A stretch of DNA of 64,000 nucleotides, from positions 3,624,501 to 3,688,500 of the forward strand of contig NC_089442.1 of assembly GCF_026210795.1 (NCBI RefSeq). Direction: 5' to 3'. Both the position numbers and the translations under genes were made by a program. Shown piece by piece: positions 11,503 through 27,732 of the stretch; the stretch's first letter is position 1; every line of letters begins with the position of its first letter. The notes beneath the pieces are model-generated. The model did not search any database. It was not told where the DNA came from and saw nothing but the letters and a program-made list of their open reading frames with translations. The DNA is from Rhizophagus irregularis. Lineage: Eukaryota; Glomeromycota; Glomeromycetes; Glomerales; Glomeraceae.

Positions 11503-13688
11503 TCCGAAATGCTTTTCTCTCGCTCGCAGATAAAAAGAAAATTCGAATTATACTTGACTCAGTTAGACCCCGGAGTTCAGAGTCAACTTCTTATCCTAGA
11601 CTCTTGGATATGATTGGTTTTTAAATACTTTTTTTCATTTAATAAAAACCTATATTGAATTTTTTATTATCATTATATATATAAAAAAATATATACATAG
11701 GAAATGTTTAGTATAATAAAATTTTTTAACAAATTACTTTAATAATAAATCAATTATGAATTATTTTTTTAAATAACTTTATTTTAAATTTAAGCTTATG
11801 AACACTTTAAATTTCTCATTTTTATTCATTAAAAAAAACTTTTTTTTTTCTGCTTTCATTCTTTTTGGAATATTTGTCTTGAATCAATATAGTCTATTTA
11901 GATATGTCATCAAGAATTATATCAGCTTGCACTTGATTTTTTTCTTTTTAGACCAGTTAATAAAAAATGTTTTTCTATTATAAGTAAATGGAATTCTATC
12001 TTAAATTATAATTATAGCATTCTAAAATAATTTGGGTAATATATATAACTGTCAAATCAATAGTTTTTCTTTTTTTTTTTGCTGCAGTATATTTAAAACT
12101 TTATTAGAAAATTCGATTTGTAATATATCAATACCTCATATATGAAAAAACAAAACAGACTATTTAACATTAGTTATAAACTGCTTGTCATCCTGAAAAG
12201 GATCCCACATGTACAATTATACAGGTAAAATACAAATAAATATTTATTAGGTTTAAAGTATTAATAAAATAAATAAATTGCAATATAAAAAAATTTTTTT
12301 TTATTTACTCTTATATGGTAATTAGTTTATGTATTTATAAATCCTAATTTCTAAAATACCTCATTCAATTAATAGCAAATATTTCCAATGAGCTATAAAG
12401 GTTTTTTTTTTTAGTTTATTAATTTATTTAATTTAATTTATTTTAATTTTCTTTTAGTTTAAAAAGGTTTATAAATCTCAAGCAGCAAAAGATATTTATC
12501 AATATATAATTAAATTTATGAATGCATTAAACTTAATGAATTATAGAAGTATTATATAAACAAATCTGAAATTACAGTATGTAATCATGATGTAATAGGA
12601 TCAAAACCAATATTTCATCTATATTGTTATTGTCTACCAGAAGTACTAGTTATAAATCTATAATTGCAAATAGGAAAACATTTATCCTAATCAGAAATGT
12701 TATATAAAATATAAAAAATTGCAATATAAAAAAAAATAATATAAAGTTTATATATATATAAATATATACTATTATTTGCAAAATAAATTACTAAAATCTA
12801 AAAAAAAAAAATAAAATAATTTTTTTTATATAATATTTCTTATATAAAGGAAAAATTACAAGAATCAGACTTATGCTAAATAAATTGCATTTTACCTGCT
12901 AGCAAATATACCCTATAAGTTTCTAAAAAATAAAATAAGAAAAGCTAAAATAAAAATAAAAACTTATTTTTTAATAAAAAAAAAATTATATTTAATATAA
13001 AAAAATCTTCAGATTTCAATTGATTATAAAGTTTTTTTTTTAATTAAAAAATCGAAAAGAAAATTTATTGATAATATATTAGATTAAAATGTCTATTAAA
13101 AACCTAACAGTATATAACAGTAATTTGACAATGTGTATATATAATATATACATTTTAGTTATAAAATTAAATAGAAAAAATAAGTAATAAATAACTAAAC
13201 AATTTAAAATGATTATTATATATTATTAACTTGAAACAACCCTGTCTGTAATTTTGCCCTTGCACAAATGTTCCAACAAAAGATTTATTAAAAGAAAACA
13301 AAAGGTTACAAATGTTAAGAGAGCGCAATAAAAAAGTAGTAAACTAAAAACAAACAACAAATAGCAAACTATCCAGATCCATCCCTTTCTCCTGCTTTCT
13401 TAATATATGCACATGCAAAAGGTAAAAAAAAAGTAAAAATAATAAAATATAGGCAAATAAAATAAAAAAAACTGGTATATAAGGAAGAAGGGATATTATT
13501 TGGATATTATGCATACATTAACCGTCGATTGTCACTCGTTTATACTTTTTAAGGATTATTTTAATTTCTTCTCTCCATTATCGGTCTAATAATGTAATAT
13601 GTGGTATAAATAGCATTTGATTAAAGAATTTAAGGCTTATCTCAGTTTAGTTATATATGACGCATTACATACATGATATTAAAACCTA
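11503..13688. other. Long AT-rich intergenic region
   Basis: About 2.2 kb between the MSH1 start and the poly(A)-binding protein stop, both genes on the minus strand. It must include the MSH1 promoter and the PAB 3' region. Homopolymer A/T runs are frequent, and the only ORF-like stretches are low-complexity Phe/Leu/Ile reads that I do not accept as genes. Confidence 0.5.
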
Positions 13689-16805
<3,117 letters not shown>

Positions 16806-17421
16806 ATGTCTTCGAATCCTCTAGAAAATAATATTCAGTTGCTCAGAACTTCATTAAATGTTTTATTAAGAATTTTTCTAATAGATCACGTCTTTTTATT
16901 TCTCAATACTCATTATTAAACTTTTTTCTTTTACTAGGCAATATATGGTCGTACGAGCAATATAATCGAACATAGAGCTACTCAAGCTCATCTAAGGTAT
17001 CTTTTTCGTGATTTTCAAACGGATGTAAAAAAATATTTTTGATAACTCTTTTAATAGCCAACGACAAGCGAGCTACGAACCTTCTAAGGAAGATTTAGAT
17101 GCTTTAGAGTCATTGAAGACTCAATTTCATATAGTATGTGATGAAATTTATCTTAGTTTGGTAAGTAACATTTAATTTTATTTAAAGATGAATTTTGTGA
17201 ATGACGTGTGTAATCTTATTTATTTTGCACAGCAAAATACCAAAAAAGTTTTTCTACGAGAATATCACGAGAATTTCGAAGAATTAATACTTGAAAATAA
17301 ACATCATGATGAGGCTATTGCAGAAAAGATGAAAATTCAAAATGAAAAAATTGCTTTATTGAGAAAAGCTCTAGAATTGAATAAATTTTCAGATCAAAAT
17401 GATAAAATGGATGAATCTTGA
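16806..17421 (+). CDS. Small coiled-coil protein of unknown function
   Basis: Four exons (16806-16859, 16938-16996, 17058-17160, 17233-17421) give 134 residues in one frame with consensus junctions, so I regard the gene as real. It is all-helical in appearance: MSSNPLENNIQLLR, a middle section around DALESLKTQFHIVCDEIYLS, then a charged heptad-like tail. There is no signal peptide or membrane segment. I do not recognise the family with certainty. Size, helicity and the middle segment are faintly like Mediator tail subunits of the Med29 type, but this is a guess. It converges on MIC60, with only 73 bp between the stops. Confidence 0.7.
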
Positions 17422-17494
17422 TATTAGTTGAAAACGATAGGAGTGTTACATTAAAAATTCTATTTTCTTCGGAATTCTTATTGTCATTTTTTTT

Positions 17495-19278
17495 TTATAC
17501 TACTGAAAGACTTGATAATGTAGCCTGTGTCTCAATTACCTATAAGAAAAAAAAAGATTACCATAATATATAAAATATTTGAGTGAGAATGCAATAATTA
17601 TATATTAATATAACCTCGATCGCCTGCTTGATTTCCAAGTGATTTTTAGCAGCTTTGATCCAATCTTCTGCCAATTTTTTTGGCCATCCTTTAAGTTGAT
17701 TTAATTCCCGCGTCGCAGTATCTAAATCATTTTCATTAAGATAATATTGAACCCTGGAAAGAATGGATTCAACATCGTTCCCTTTTACAAGTCCATGTTT
17801 ACGGAATAAGATCCTTGAAAACATAGCAGATAAAAGGTGAGCGAATACACCGCCGTCTTCAGGTACTAGAGATGCGCGTCGAACTTTCTCCCTCACAATT
17901 GCGAATCGAGCTGATAAATCCGATACGGAATCTACTCCATTATTTGCGATGTTATCATCAATTGTAGACAATACAGTTGTTACAATTTCATCAGTTGAAG
18001 TCAAATATTTCATAGCAGTAATTTGATTAGCAAAAGGAGTTCGATGTGGTTGTTCAACCGCATCTTGTAATGATCTTAATGCACACCATAGCCTGTGAGC
18101 TTTAAGACTACTGTCCAAACGTTCGGCGTTGTCTACACTTATACGTTCAAGTATCTTAAGTTTATGATTAATGTTGTCTAGCCTTGCTAGACGTCCACCA
18201 CGTTCTTGTTCAACCATAACTTTAACGTCTCGAATCCATCTTCGTTGCATCTCAGTAGCTTGTCGAAAAAGTGCATTTTTCAATTCTTCATTGTGTTTCG
18301 TTGATTCACGAGCGAGTTCACTTTTAAGCTGTTCATAATGTTGTTCATAAAGACGACGTTTTTCTTCCTCGAGTTGTTGTTTTAGTTCATATTCTTTTGA
18401 ATCATATCGTTGATTGTATTTTTCAATTTGTTCATCTATAGTAGATTGAATTTTTGCCTGATTTTCAATCTTAAGAAGATCGATATGAACTTCAAGTTGT
18501 TTTAATTCTTCTTGTGCCCGTTTAATAAGATCATCTTTATCTTTAACATCATAATTACTAAGAATGTTAATAAGTTCATTTAAAGTATTAGTAAGTTTAA
18601 AAAGAATCGGATTTTCAAATGATTCTGCTTTTTTATTAACAATTTTTTGGTCTTTATTCAAAATGACATCTTTTGCGGATTCCTTTATTCCAGGTTCCAC
18701 TGCTGGTGTAGGTTTGAAAGTTCGGATCACTTTATCAACAACTTCTTTACCCTTTTTTTCAAGTCTATCAAAAATTCCTTGTTTTTGAAGATCTTCAACA
18801 TATTCCACAGATTTTTCGGCACCATAAACATATTCGGTAAAAATATCACGAAATTCTTCATTTTTAAGAGAATAATATATTGAACCACCGTAAGCTATAC
18901 CACCCAAAAGTGTTACACCTAAAATAAATTTACCGAATCCAAATCCTTTTTTCCTTGGAGATTCTTCTTTAGCGACTTTGCTAGTTTCGAGTTCTTTTCT
19001 AATAGCTTCAGTAGGGGCAATAGTAGCTTCCTTAGTAACATTTTTGGAAGTGTCTGTAGTTGCCTTCGAAGTTGCTTCGGTACTGAAAATTCTCTGAAGA
19101 GCGTTTAAAAACATTTATCACAAAAATTTTTTTTTTCAAGACTACGAAAAATAAATAATAAAGTGTAAAATGGAACCTTTCTTGTTTGTGAGAATTGTTG
19201 TCTCATAATATACGAAAAAAACAAATTTGTAGGCCTTACACGAGCAGCTTGCCGTATAACTCCTAACATGTTTAACAT
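17495..19278 (-). CDS. MIC60: MICOS complex subunit MIC60 (mitofilin)
   Basis: Three exons (19278-19177, 19093-17615, 17539-17495) give 541 residues. The first exon adds a basic, Arg-rich presequence (MLNMLGVIRQAARVRP) that joins in frame at the TTCAG acceptor before IFSTEATSK. Starting at the inner ATG at 19114 would lose this targeting signal. A membrane segment with a Gly-rich face (GVTLLGGIAYGGS) lies near residues 87-105, as in Mic60. A long coiled coil follows, then the C-terminal mitofilin domain (LSARFAIVREKVRRASLVP, and AIEVIETQATL at the end). MIC60 anchors crista junctions in the inner mitochondrial membrane and contacts outer-membrane translocases. It is head-to-head with TAF6, 212 bp apart. 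The assignment rests on architecture plus the C-terminal motif. Confidence 0.9.
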
Positions 19279-19490
19279 GTTTAGAAACAGTATTTAAGTA
19301 TACCTTTGTCACTATTATAATATGTAGGTTTCGAGAAAGTTTTTTTTTTTATGTTTGATTATTCCCAGTGTAACAGTTCTCGAAAAATCTAAAAGGAAAA
19401 TCATTCAATTACTTTCTTGACAAAGGCACGAAGCTGCAAACGTTTACTTAAACAGGCTCTCGCGATCCAACTTTAAAAAAACGACTCACA

Positions 19491-21417
19491 ATGAATGGAC
19501 TATTCCCTAAGGATACAATTAAGGTAAAATTTAGAATATGTTTTTTTTATTGAGTAAAACTGATTGTTAAAAACAATAGATCACAGCGGAAACTGTTGGG
19601 GTTACAAACTTAAAAGACAAAGTGGCTGCTGCGCTGGCAAACGATGTGGAATATAGGGTCCACGAAATAATACAGGTGGTTCGCGTTTTCCAAATCGCCA
19701 AGTGTTCCGTAAAAAATTATAAACTTAAACTGTTACGGAACTATGCTTCGAACAGGAAGCGAACAAATTCATGCGTCACTCAAAACGCACGAGACTTACG
19801 GGAGAAGATATTAATAATGCTTTACGTGTTCGTAACGTAGATGTATGTTATATAGAAAATTTTTTTCTTTGTTCCGATTAAATTAATTACTTATAATATA
19901 AGAATATTATTCGTTATATAGCCATTATACGGTTTTAGTCTGAATGACAATTCAAAATTCCAACGTATTACGAACAATCAACACGATCTTTTTTATGTTG
20001 AAGATGACGAATGGGAATTCGAAAGCGTTATTAGTTCGGCAATGCCTAGAGTTCCTACTGATGTTTCTTTTAGTGGTTAGTATTTTTTTCGCCCAAGCAA
20101 TGAGGAAAATACATATAATTAACGCTTGATTATTATTATTTAAAGCTCATTGGCTTGCGGTAGAAGGTGTACAACCAGCAATACCTCACAATCCAACTCC
20201 ACCTCCACCGCTTGAAGAAGGTAATAAAATTCAAGTGATTCAAAATTAATTGATCGCTACTTTAATTCTTAATCGTTCTTTATTAAAGAATCCAAAATGG
20301 AAGCACGCAAAAAATACGTACCTAAAAATGATGATTTACAAGTTAAAGCTGGATTACCTGTTACAAACAATGTTGAAGTTAAGCCTTTGGTACAACATGT
20401 TTTATCCATGGAACATCAAATTTTTTACGAAAAAGTTACTAAAGCTATGAAAAGTGAGGACTCGAGAGATTCAAAAACAAAAGTTAATGTTCTTAATAAT
20501 CTCGAACATGATACCGGATTAGCTCAACTTCTTCCATATTTCATACAATTTATTTGTGAACAAGTAAGTTTCTCTGATTAGACATTTTGGTATAAAAATA
20601 CTTCGGTTAATAATAACATGTTAAATTAGATTGGAATACACGTAAGGAAAAACTTTAATGTTTTAGAGCCAATGTTGAAAATGGCCGAGGCTTTAATTAA
20701 CAATAAAAGTCTTTACTTGGAACCCTATGTGAGTTTATAAAATATTTTTCTTGTCTTTTAATTATGACAATCCTTGTATTCACTTATAATGTTAATATAT
20801 AGCTGCATAATTTGATGCCGGCAATATTAACCTGTGTGGTTAGAAGGAAATTGGGACTATCTATGGGAGAGAAACATTGGTCTTTACGTGAATTAGCTGC
20901 ACGTATCCTTGCCAAAATATGTGATCGTTATGGCGGAAGTTACAATACTCTTCAACCTCGAATTACGAGAAATTTAATGAGCTGTTTTATGGACACTAGT
21001 AAATCTTTATACACTCACTATGGATGTATAGTTGCTATGGGTGCTTTAGGCCGTGAAGTGATTAGGACCATATTAGTTCCAAATTTGAAAACTTACGGTG
21101 ATTTACTTTCAACTTATGCGAATGATATTGATCCAATAAAACGTGACGCTGCTGCTAGATGTTATAATACTATTGTGGTATGTACAATATAAGTATTTTG
21201 CAATATGTGTGATGATATTTTAATCCTTTATTTATTATAGGACAAATTAGCGAAGTTAAAAGAAACTGTAGATCCCTTGATTGATATTGAATTACAAAAG
21301 ACTCCGATTGATGATTTACGTGAAAGATTAGAAGATAAGATAGGCAAATATTTTGCGGATGGTGTACTAAGACAGATTGGCGACGAACATGTCATTATGG
21401 CAATAATTAATTCTTAG
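19491..21417 (+). CDS. TAF6: Transcription initiation factor TFIID subunit 6 (also SAGA)
   Basis: Nine exons: 19491-19523, 19580-19675, 19756-19842, 19922-20075, 20146-20220, 20289-20563, 20630-20728, 20803-21177 and 21241-21417, giving 456 residues. The histone fold is at residues 3-70: LFPKDTIKITAETVGV, DVEYRVHEIIQEANKFMRHS and LTGEDINNALRVRNVDPLYG. A Pro-rich linker leads to the HEAT-repeat domain, where LPYFIQFICEQIG, LHNLMPAILTCVV and HWSLRELAARILAKIC are conserved TAF6 blocks. TAF6 pairs with TAF9 in TFIID and SAGA in the nucleus. It is shorter than animal TAF6, lacking the long disordered tail. The histone fold is spread over the first three to four exons, so no single long ORF shows it. 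Confidence 0.95.
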
Positions 21418-21627
21418 AAGTTTGTCATACAAAGTTATAACTTTATTTTCACCTTCTTCTGGAATTATATTTAAGAATCACAGTTGTTAACACGTATAAC
21501 ACGTATAATAATAAATTTTTTTGGAAATATCATATTAGTATATATATGAAATTTCAAATTATTATTTATTATTATTATTATTATTTAAAAAATAACTCAA
21601 ATCAACTGTACTTAAGTGTATTGCAAT

Positions 21628-24131
21628 TTATTTCATATCCATAACAATCACCTACAAATATAAAATATGAATAAATGCTGGATTTAAACAACTTATAGCT
21701 TATATTGATTCTACTTACATTGCCATTTGCCAAAGTAAATGCTATTTTAGTGCCTAATGCGTCCCAATGAAGATGATATATTGGTGATTCTGATTTGTAA
21801 GAAATTTTAGGTTCATAGCTCTGATGGCATGAAAGAAAAAAAATTTCATTACTTTACCGTTAAAACTAAAAGAAAAAGAATATTGAAAAATGATTTCATG
21901 TAGATATATTTTTTACCTTAGAATCGATAATTAATAAGTTTTGATCATACGATCCTAACGCTAGAAGTGCTCCGTTCGGACTAAATTCGAGCGAAGATAT
22001 AATGGCTTGATTATCATTAAACTCTTTAAGTTTTTTACCATTCTCTGCATCCCATATTGTCACTTTATGATCTTGTGTAGCACTTAATAGAAACAAATTA
22101 TTAATAATCCTTAAATAATCATATTCATTAATTATAAAACAAACATATTACACTTACGTAGCGAGAATATAACCTGTTTCTTTTTTCTTGTTAGTTGACT
22201 TCATTGCTTGAGACCATGTTAATGCATGTACGGCACTTTCATGATTAAGTGAATGTATAACCTTTTTATTTTCCTTCCAGATCTATAAATTATCAAATGT
22301 ATGTTAATAATAATCGTAATAATAATAAATAATGATGATGATGTAATGATAATAATGATGGAATACCTTGACCGTATAATCTGAGGAGCCGCTTGCCAAA
22401 TAAGTCTTACTAATATCATAGGCCAAACATTTGACTGGTCCTTCATGTCCAGTTAACGTTTTGATCGGATTTTCTTGTTTAATGGTGTAAAACAAGATAT
22501 TATTTTTTGTACTTGCGGCAAATGAGTCATCACTAGCCCATGCAACATCATATACAGCTATAAAATTTGAATAATTTAGACTATAATTAAATTTTTAATA
22601 GCACAAAGAAAAAGAAAGAAAAGGAAAGAAAAGAAAACATAAAAAATAAATATTAACTTTCATGTTTATACTGCCCAACAGTATTCCCACGCTTATCAGT
22701 ACAAATACTAAATCCATCTTGAGTAACTGTAAGAAGGTGTTCACCTTTTGGGCTCCATTTGATCGTTAACACGGAATTTACTTGGGAGTTGCTACGTAAA
22801 GCTCCTATATTTTAATATATTATTTACTATTATTAATTATGTATTTAAAACTTTTCATTCATCCATATATACCTTTAGAATTATAAATACAAGAAAATCC
22901 ATCCGCATACGCAATAGCTATTGTATTGGCCTCGGTTGGCTAATAGAGATATTAACGTATTAACATTATAACTTAATGGATAATGAAACAAATGCTCTCA
23001 TCTACTCACGTTCCAATCTAGCCAGCATACATCTGAAAGATTATTTTTAATAAAGCTTTTAATAAGGGTGGGTTGTGCGTGATCTTTTTGCCAATTTGTA
23101 ATATTCCAGATTCGCGAAGTACCGTCTAAGCTACTAAGTAAATAAGAAAAGAAAATAAAAATTAAATTATAAAAAGTCATTATTCATTATTTGTTCAAAA
23201 CATTTACCATGTTGCTAAAATGTTAGTATCTTTTGGATTCCATGCGCATAAAAATACATCTTTACTGTGACCTTTCAATTCTATAATGTTGTTAGATGTA
23301 CTTGGGCTCGGCTGGCTATTTACTAAAATATATATATATATATATGAAAATGGACATATGAGGACGAATTTAATAGAATGGGTCTTTACCATTATTACGC
23401 GTGAGTTCAAATTCTGCTTCTCGATCTTTATCTTTAATTCTTTTCCGATCTCTCACACGTTCATCTTTTTTACGATCCTTTCCTCTAGCACGATCTTTTT
23501 CCTTTTTTTGTTCTCTTTCTTTATTACTACGCTGCTCTTCGTCAAGATGTTTAATTTCTTCTTCTTCGGTTGAAGATTCATATTTCCGCTTTTTGTCATT
23601 ATTATTCTGATTTAAATTGTTATCATTATTTTCATTGATTTGATTTGTTTCGTTACCATCATTTATCTCATTTGTAGTATTTTGAACTGTAGTAGTTAAA
23701 GATGATACATTTGTTATGCAACGGTGCTTGTGTATTAAATGTATAGGAGCACTACATTTAATCGTAGATTCATCCTGAAAATAAAGTTTCGTTAATTTAG
23801 ATCCATATTCAAAATAACATGTAATAAATATGTAATTACCGGTAATGCGTGCAATTCCATGTCCATATAAAAAAGACCTTTGTATATGATCTTTACAAGT
23901 AGTCCAGTTTCTACATCTTTTTCAGCAATACCCTTTCTGTGGGCTGCTTCTTCAACCTTAGCCTCCATGTTAAAAACTGCAGGTGAGAAATTAAAACCTA
24001 TAACAGCATATTAGAATAAAATTCATATAAGAAATAAACAGTATAACTCGTAAATATAATAACGAACCTGACTCATGAAGATATTTATAAATTAAAATGT
24101 TAATATCATCTGAGGTAACTTGGACATTCAT
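21628..24131 (-). CDS. LisH/WD40 protein of the TBL1X/TBL1XR1/Sif2 family
   Basis: Twelve exons: 24131-24068, 23997-23840, 23774-23390, 23322-23208, 23133-23010, 22939-22873, 22804-22658, 22557-22367, 22282-22158, 22082-21917, 21820-21719 and 21651-21628. They sum to 555 residues. An N-terminal LisH motif (DDINILIYKYLHESGF) is followed by the F-box-like GLLVKIIYKGLFYMDMEL. A Lys/Arg/Glu-rich linker with KKRKYESS precedes a WD40 propeller starting at IIELKGHSKDVFLCAWNP. Later blades include LTGHEGPVKCLAYD, YTVKIWKE and HKVTIWDAENGK. Family members are core subunits of NCoR/SMRT (animals) and Set3C (yeast Sif2) histone-deacetylase complexes. CACGTG lies upstream at 24198-24203. The start fits the LisH domain, which normally begins within the first ten residues. 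Confidence 0.92.
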
Positions 24132-24335
24132 TTTTATCGCTAACAAAACCAAATCAAAAAAGTGGAGTAAAATTTATAACTTACAGGGTTATACAATCAC
24201 GTGTGTATATTTTTTTCACGGTTGTACTATTTTATTTATCTTGATATATACTAGTCGAAATAAGCATTACAGTAATGGGAATTTTACTAATATTTAACTA
24301 TAAAATCTTTTGTGCAATTAAAATAAAATTTTATT

Positions 24336-27300
24336 TTACGAAAACTGCATCATTTCACTGTTATCTTCGTCTTCATCCTCCTGATCATTTGTATCGAGTA
24401 TAATTATTCTTTTCTTATCTTCACTTAAAATACAAGCTAATCTTCTTGCGCCATTGGTTATTAATTTCGATGGCTTAAATTGTGTGATTTCACGATACTG
24501 ATGTACTAAGAGAGAGTTAAAATTTTCCATATTCTTTGATAATTTAATTGAAAAGAGTCAGAATCATCAAAGACGTTTAATAAAAAATATAACAACTTAT
24601 TAGCAGAGCTCTACATACCTTTTGATTCAATATTTGATCAACAACATTGACCCTATTTGATTTTTCTATTACTTGAATGATGTGTGGTCCTGCAACTTGT
24701 ACAAAATTTAATTTTGAATAGTTCACTTCAGCTATAAAACTTACCTCATTTTCTATAATTCTCAAATATAAAAGATAAAAATCGATTAATAAAATAAAAC
24801 ATTATTATAAATACAGTCAGTATGGAAAATAACCTGTTTCATTAAGCCCAGTAACAATTATATGCATCTTTTCATCATCAAATAATCGCATATCTGTAAT
24901 TCTAAGATATTCATTTTGCCGCTCCTGGTTTGATAACCTGATGAAGGTGATTTCACTTGTTCGTTTATCAGAAGGTTTTTCAAGTGAATCGAATGCATTT
25001 TCCGATTTTAAAGATGAACGAAGAACCCACACTACAAATGCGTTTAAAGTAGTTAATAGAAAAAAAGAGAAATAAGATAACATAAAAGATATAACATTTA
25101 CAAGACGGTGGCAAATATTGAATAGTTCTAGATAAACAGAATGCAACATATACAAATGTTTGATTTTCCTAATAAATTAATTAAAAAAAATGATGAAAAA
25201 ACAATAATTTAGTGAATTTAATACAATTAAATATCTTACTTTTGTTACAATTCGCGTATCTAATAATAACGAAAGTGTTCCTTCTGAATCTTCTATAAGA
25301 TTATCAATTATATCCAAAAATTCTTTTGTATCAACTGAATTAACAACGTTATATGCTGTTGAAGTGGACATTTTATTACATCGCAATATTAACATGTCAG
25401 GCAAAGGAATATCTGCTGTTTCTTCAAAATAATCATCTAAGAAATCCATATGCAAGGAACTTTTTATATAAGAAGCAACCTTACTAATGTCAATGCGCGG
25501 CGGTGCTTCTTGGCTTTGATTATGGTCTACTAAACTGATATTGTCGAATTCTATATATATAAAATAATTACATTAATTTCATTATAAAATATTGATAAAA
25601 AAGAACGTACCATATTGAAGCCACTGTTGAAACTCCATAAAATTTATGTATTTTTCGTCAATCGCATTTAACATATTTTCGAGCCTATTAATGAGACATT
25701 CGGTAGAAACTATAATAGAACGAACATATGACTCTGATAGTCCAAGACCTTTAAATCTTTGTTGCCTTAATTTTGCAAAAATAGTTGAGAATAGAAACGC
25801 CAAATAAGAGGGAACCAATGATGTAAAGACATACCATTTACAATATCCAATTAACGTACTCAACCGTAAAAGCAATCTTTCACAACCCGGTCTAACATAA
25901 TGGTGTATGTATTCCCGAATTTGTTCGAAAGACTTTTGGCCTTTATTTTCCCAATCTTTCAGCCCCTGAAGTTATAAGACGCTTCAATATCAATAAATAT
26001 TAATAAAAATAGTAGACTTTTGTAAATTTATTACCCTCTTAGTAAGATGCATTTCCAAATATTTATGTAGTAAAGAACTCGGTCTTCCAGTGGCCAGAAA
26101 ATGCACAAACTCTGCAGATAATTTTGAGTTGGCTTTTTTTTATTTAAAATTATGATGAGTTAGAAACATAAAATGTTACTTTCTTTTAATTAATAACAAT
26201 TGGCCTACCATCATTTTCTAACAATACCGATTGAAATTTATCAATATATATCTTGGCACTTGATTTCATATTTTCGTATTCAGCTTTGATCTGTTTAAAA
26301 CCTTCGAATATATACTCTGTCAAATATTTGATAGTAGTGTACGTTTGAGATAAAGTTCTTATTTCATTTTTACGTGCGTGAAGCAAGCCTGTGTTAAGAA
26401 TAACTTCAACTAATTTATCGTTAGTCGAAGTTTTGGATTTCACGGCTGGAGAGGTATAACTTGCGCGAACAAACAATATGATGTAAGAGAGATCAGGTGC
26501 AATTGAAGCTTTTATAATTTTTGCACTCTAAATTGAGAATATCAATTTAATTTATCTTATCTATTATGCATGACTGTCAGCAAAGAAGAAAAAACACAAG
26601 CCTGTGACTTTATATGATTAGATATTGAGAGAGGTAGTAACTGATATATGCCATAAACGCTAATGTAATATAAAATAAAATTTCATTTTTTTTTGTATTC
26701 ATTATAAAATTTTCATAGTATAAATTATAAATTGAAAGGAAACCTCAGATGCAAATTCCCAGATGCGTCCCCCGCTATCAATAAATCAATAAGATTGGAA
26801 GGTTCATCTTCAAGTTCATCCTCGTATGATTCGTTTATGTTTCCCAAAAGATTGCTAGATTTTTTAAAGAGATCGAATATGAAGCTACGGATTATATCAA
26901 AAGTGTAAAGAAGTATGAGCAAATATACTCACCTTATTGGCTTTGCACGTGGAATTGTGTTAAGTTTAGGTAAGTGTCTCTGTACAGGATGTGTACTAAG
27001 ATAATTAATCTGATAAGCCAGAATAATTAATAATAAGTCTAAAGCTAAGAATTTAAAAAATTATTCATTTGAGTGGTTAATAGAAACCTGTTGTTCGTTC
27101 ACATTTTCATTATCACTTTCATTCTCCTGAACCCAAATCAGAAAATTTATTGCGGATGATGATATTGAATTAGTTTTTAGTTTTGGATCAGTAGATTGTG
27201 GAAATAACTCATGTATCATTTCCAATTTATCAACGTTGTAAAGTCTAATGGCACCACTTGAATAACCCAAAGCAATTACTTTGCCTGATAATGTATCAAT

Positions 27301-27599
27301 TCATAATTTATATATTTGGCACTGAACTCAAAGCTATGCAAGTATTCTGAACTATTACCGTCGGGTCTCCACGTTAATACCTCCACTTTGTCTTCGTCAT
27401 GTTTTTCAGCTGGTAAAGTCCAAATTTTTTCTAGGGAGTTAAACCACCTAGCTACCCAAACAGAATCTGTTTCAGTACAAACTGCGAGTAAATCCATTGT
27501 TGGACACATTGATATTAACTTTATAGGATCATTAACACCATGTTGGTTCATTAATCGAAATGACATATGAGAAGCAAATTCTTCATGTTGGAATATCAT
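24336..27599 (-). CDS. APC4: Anaphase-promoting complex subunit 4
   Basis: A multi-exon gene (at least ten exons) from the ATG at 27599 to the stop at 24336; I checked several junctions but did not fix every one. The N-terminal half is the Apc4 WD40 domain: LAVCTETDSVWVARW, VEVLTWRPDGKVIALGYSS and GAIRLYNVDKLEM. The middle is the long helical Apc4 domain: EFVHFLATGRPSSLLHKYL, GLKDWE, ERLLLRLSTLIGYCKW, GLGLSESYV and FMEFQQWLQY. The tail ends in an acidic stretch (NDQEDEDEDNSEM), as in other APC4 proteins after the ...RRLACILS strand. APC4 is a scaffold subunit of the APC/C ubiquitin ligase that drives mitotic exit. The gene is head-to-head with the leucine-rich protein gene at 27733. Exact exon borders near 25000-26500 are uncertain. 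Confidence 0.88.
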
Positions 27600-27732
27600 T
27601 TTTACAAAATAAAAATAACAAAGTTTCGTTTATTATGTTTATTACGCGTTTTTTTTTAGTTTTTCAAAAACTGATTATGTAAGATAAAAAACTATAAATG
27701 GGCTATCTTGAAAATTTATAAATTTATCCGAT

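Noticed and set aside
11798-11983. 61-codon Phe/Ile-rich ORF
   Set aside because: Typical translation of AT-rich DNA; no codon signal or neighbouring exons.
16997-17057. U12-type intron (donor GTATCTTTTT)
   Set aside because: One mismatch from the U12 donor consensus, but no TTCCTTRAC-like branch site precedes the acceptor.
19093-19114. MIC60 start at the inner ATG (19114)
   Set aside because: It would lack a presequence and begin inside the intron; the upstream exon 19278-19177 joins in frame and supplies one.
26500-26600. GC-AG intron in APC4 (CAG|GCTTGTG)
   Set aside because: A normal GT donor four bases downstream joined to the acceptor before CTTCAATTGC keeps the frame, so no unusual donor is needed.
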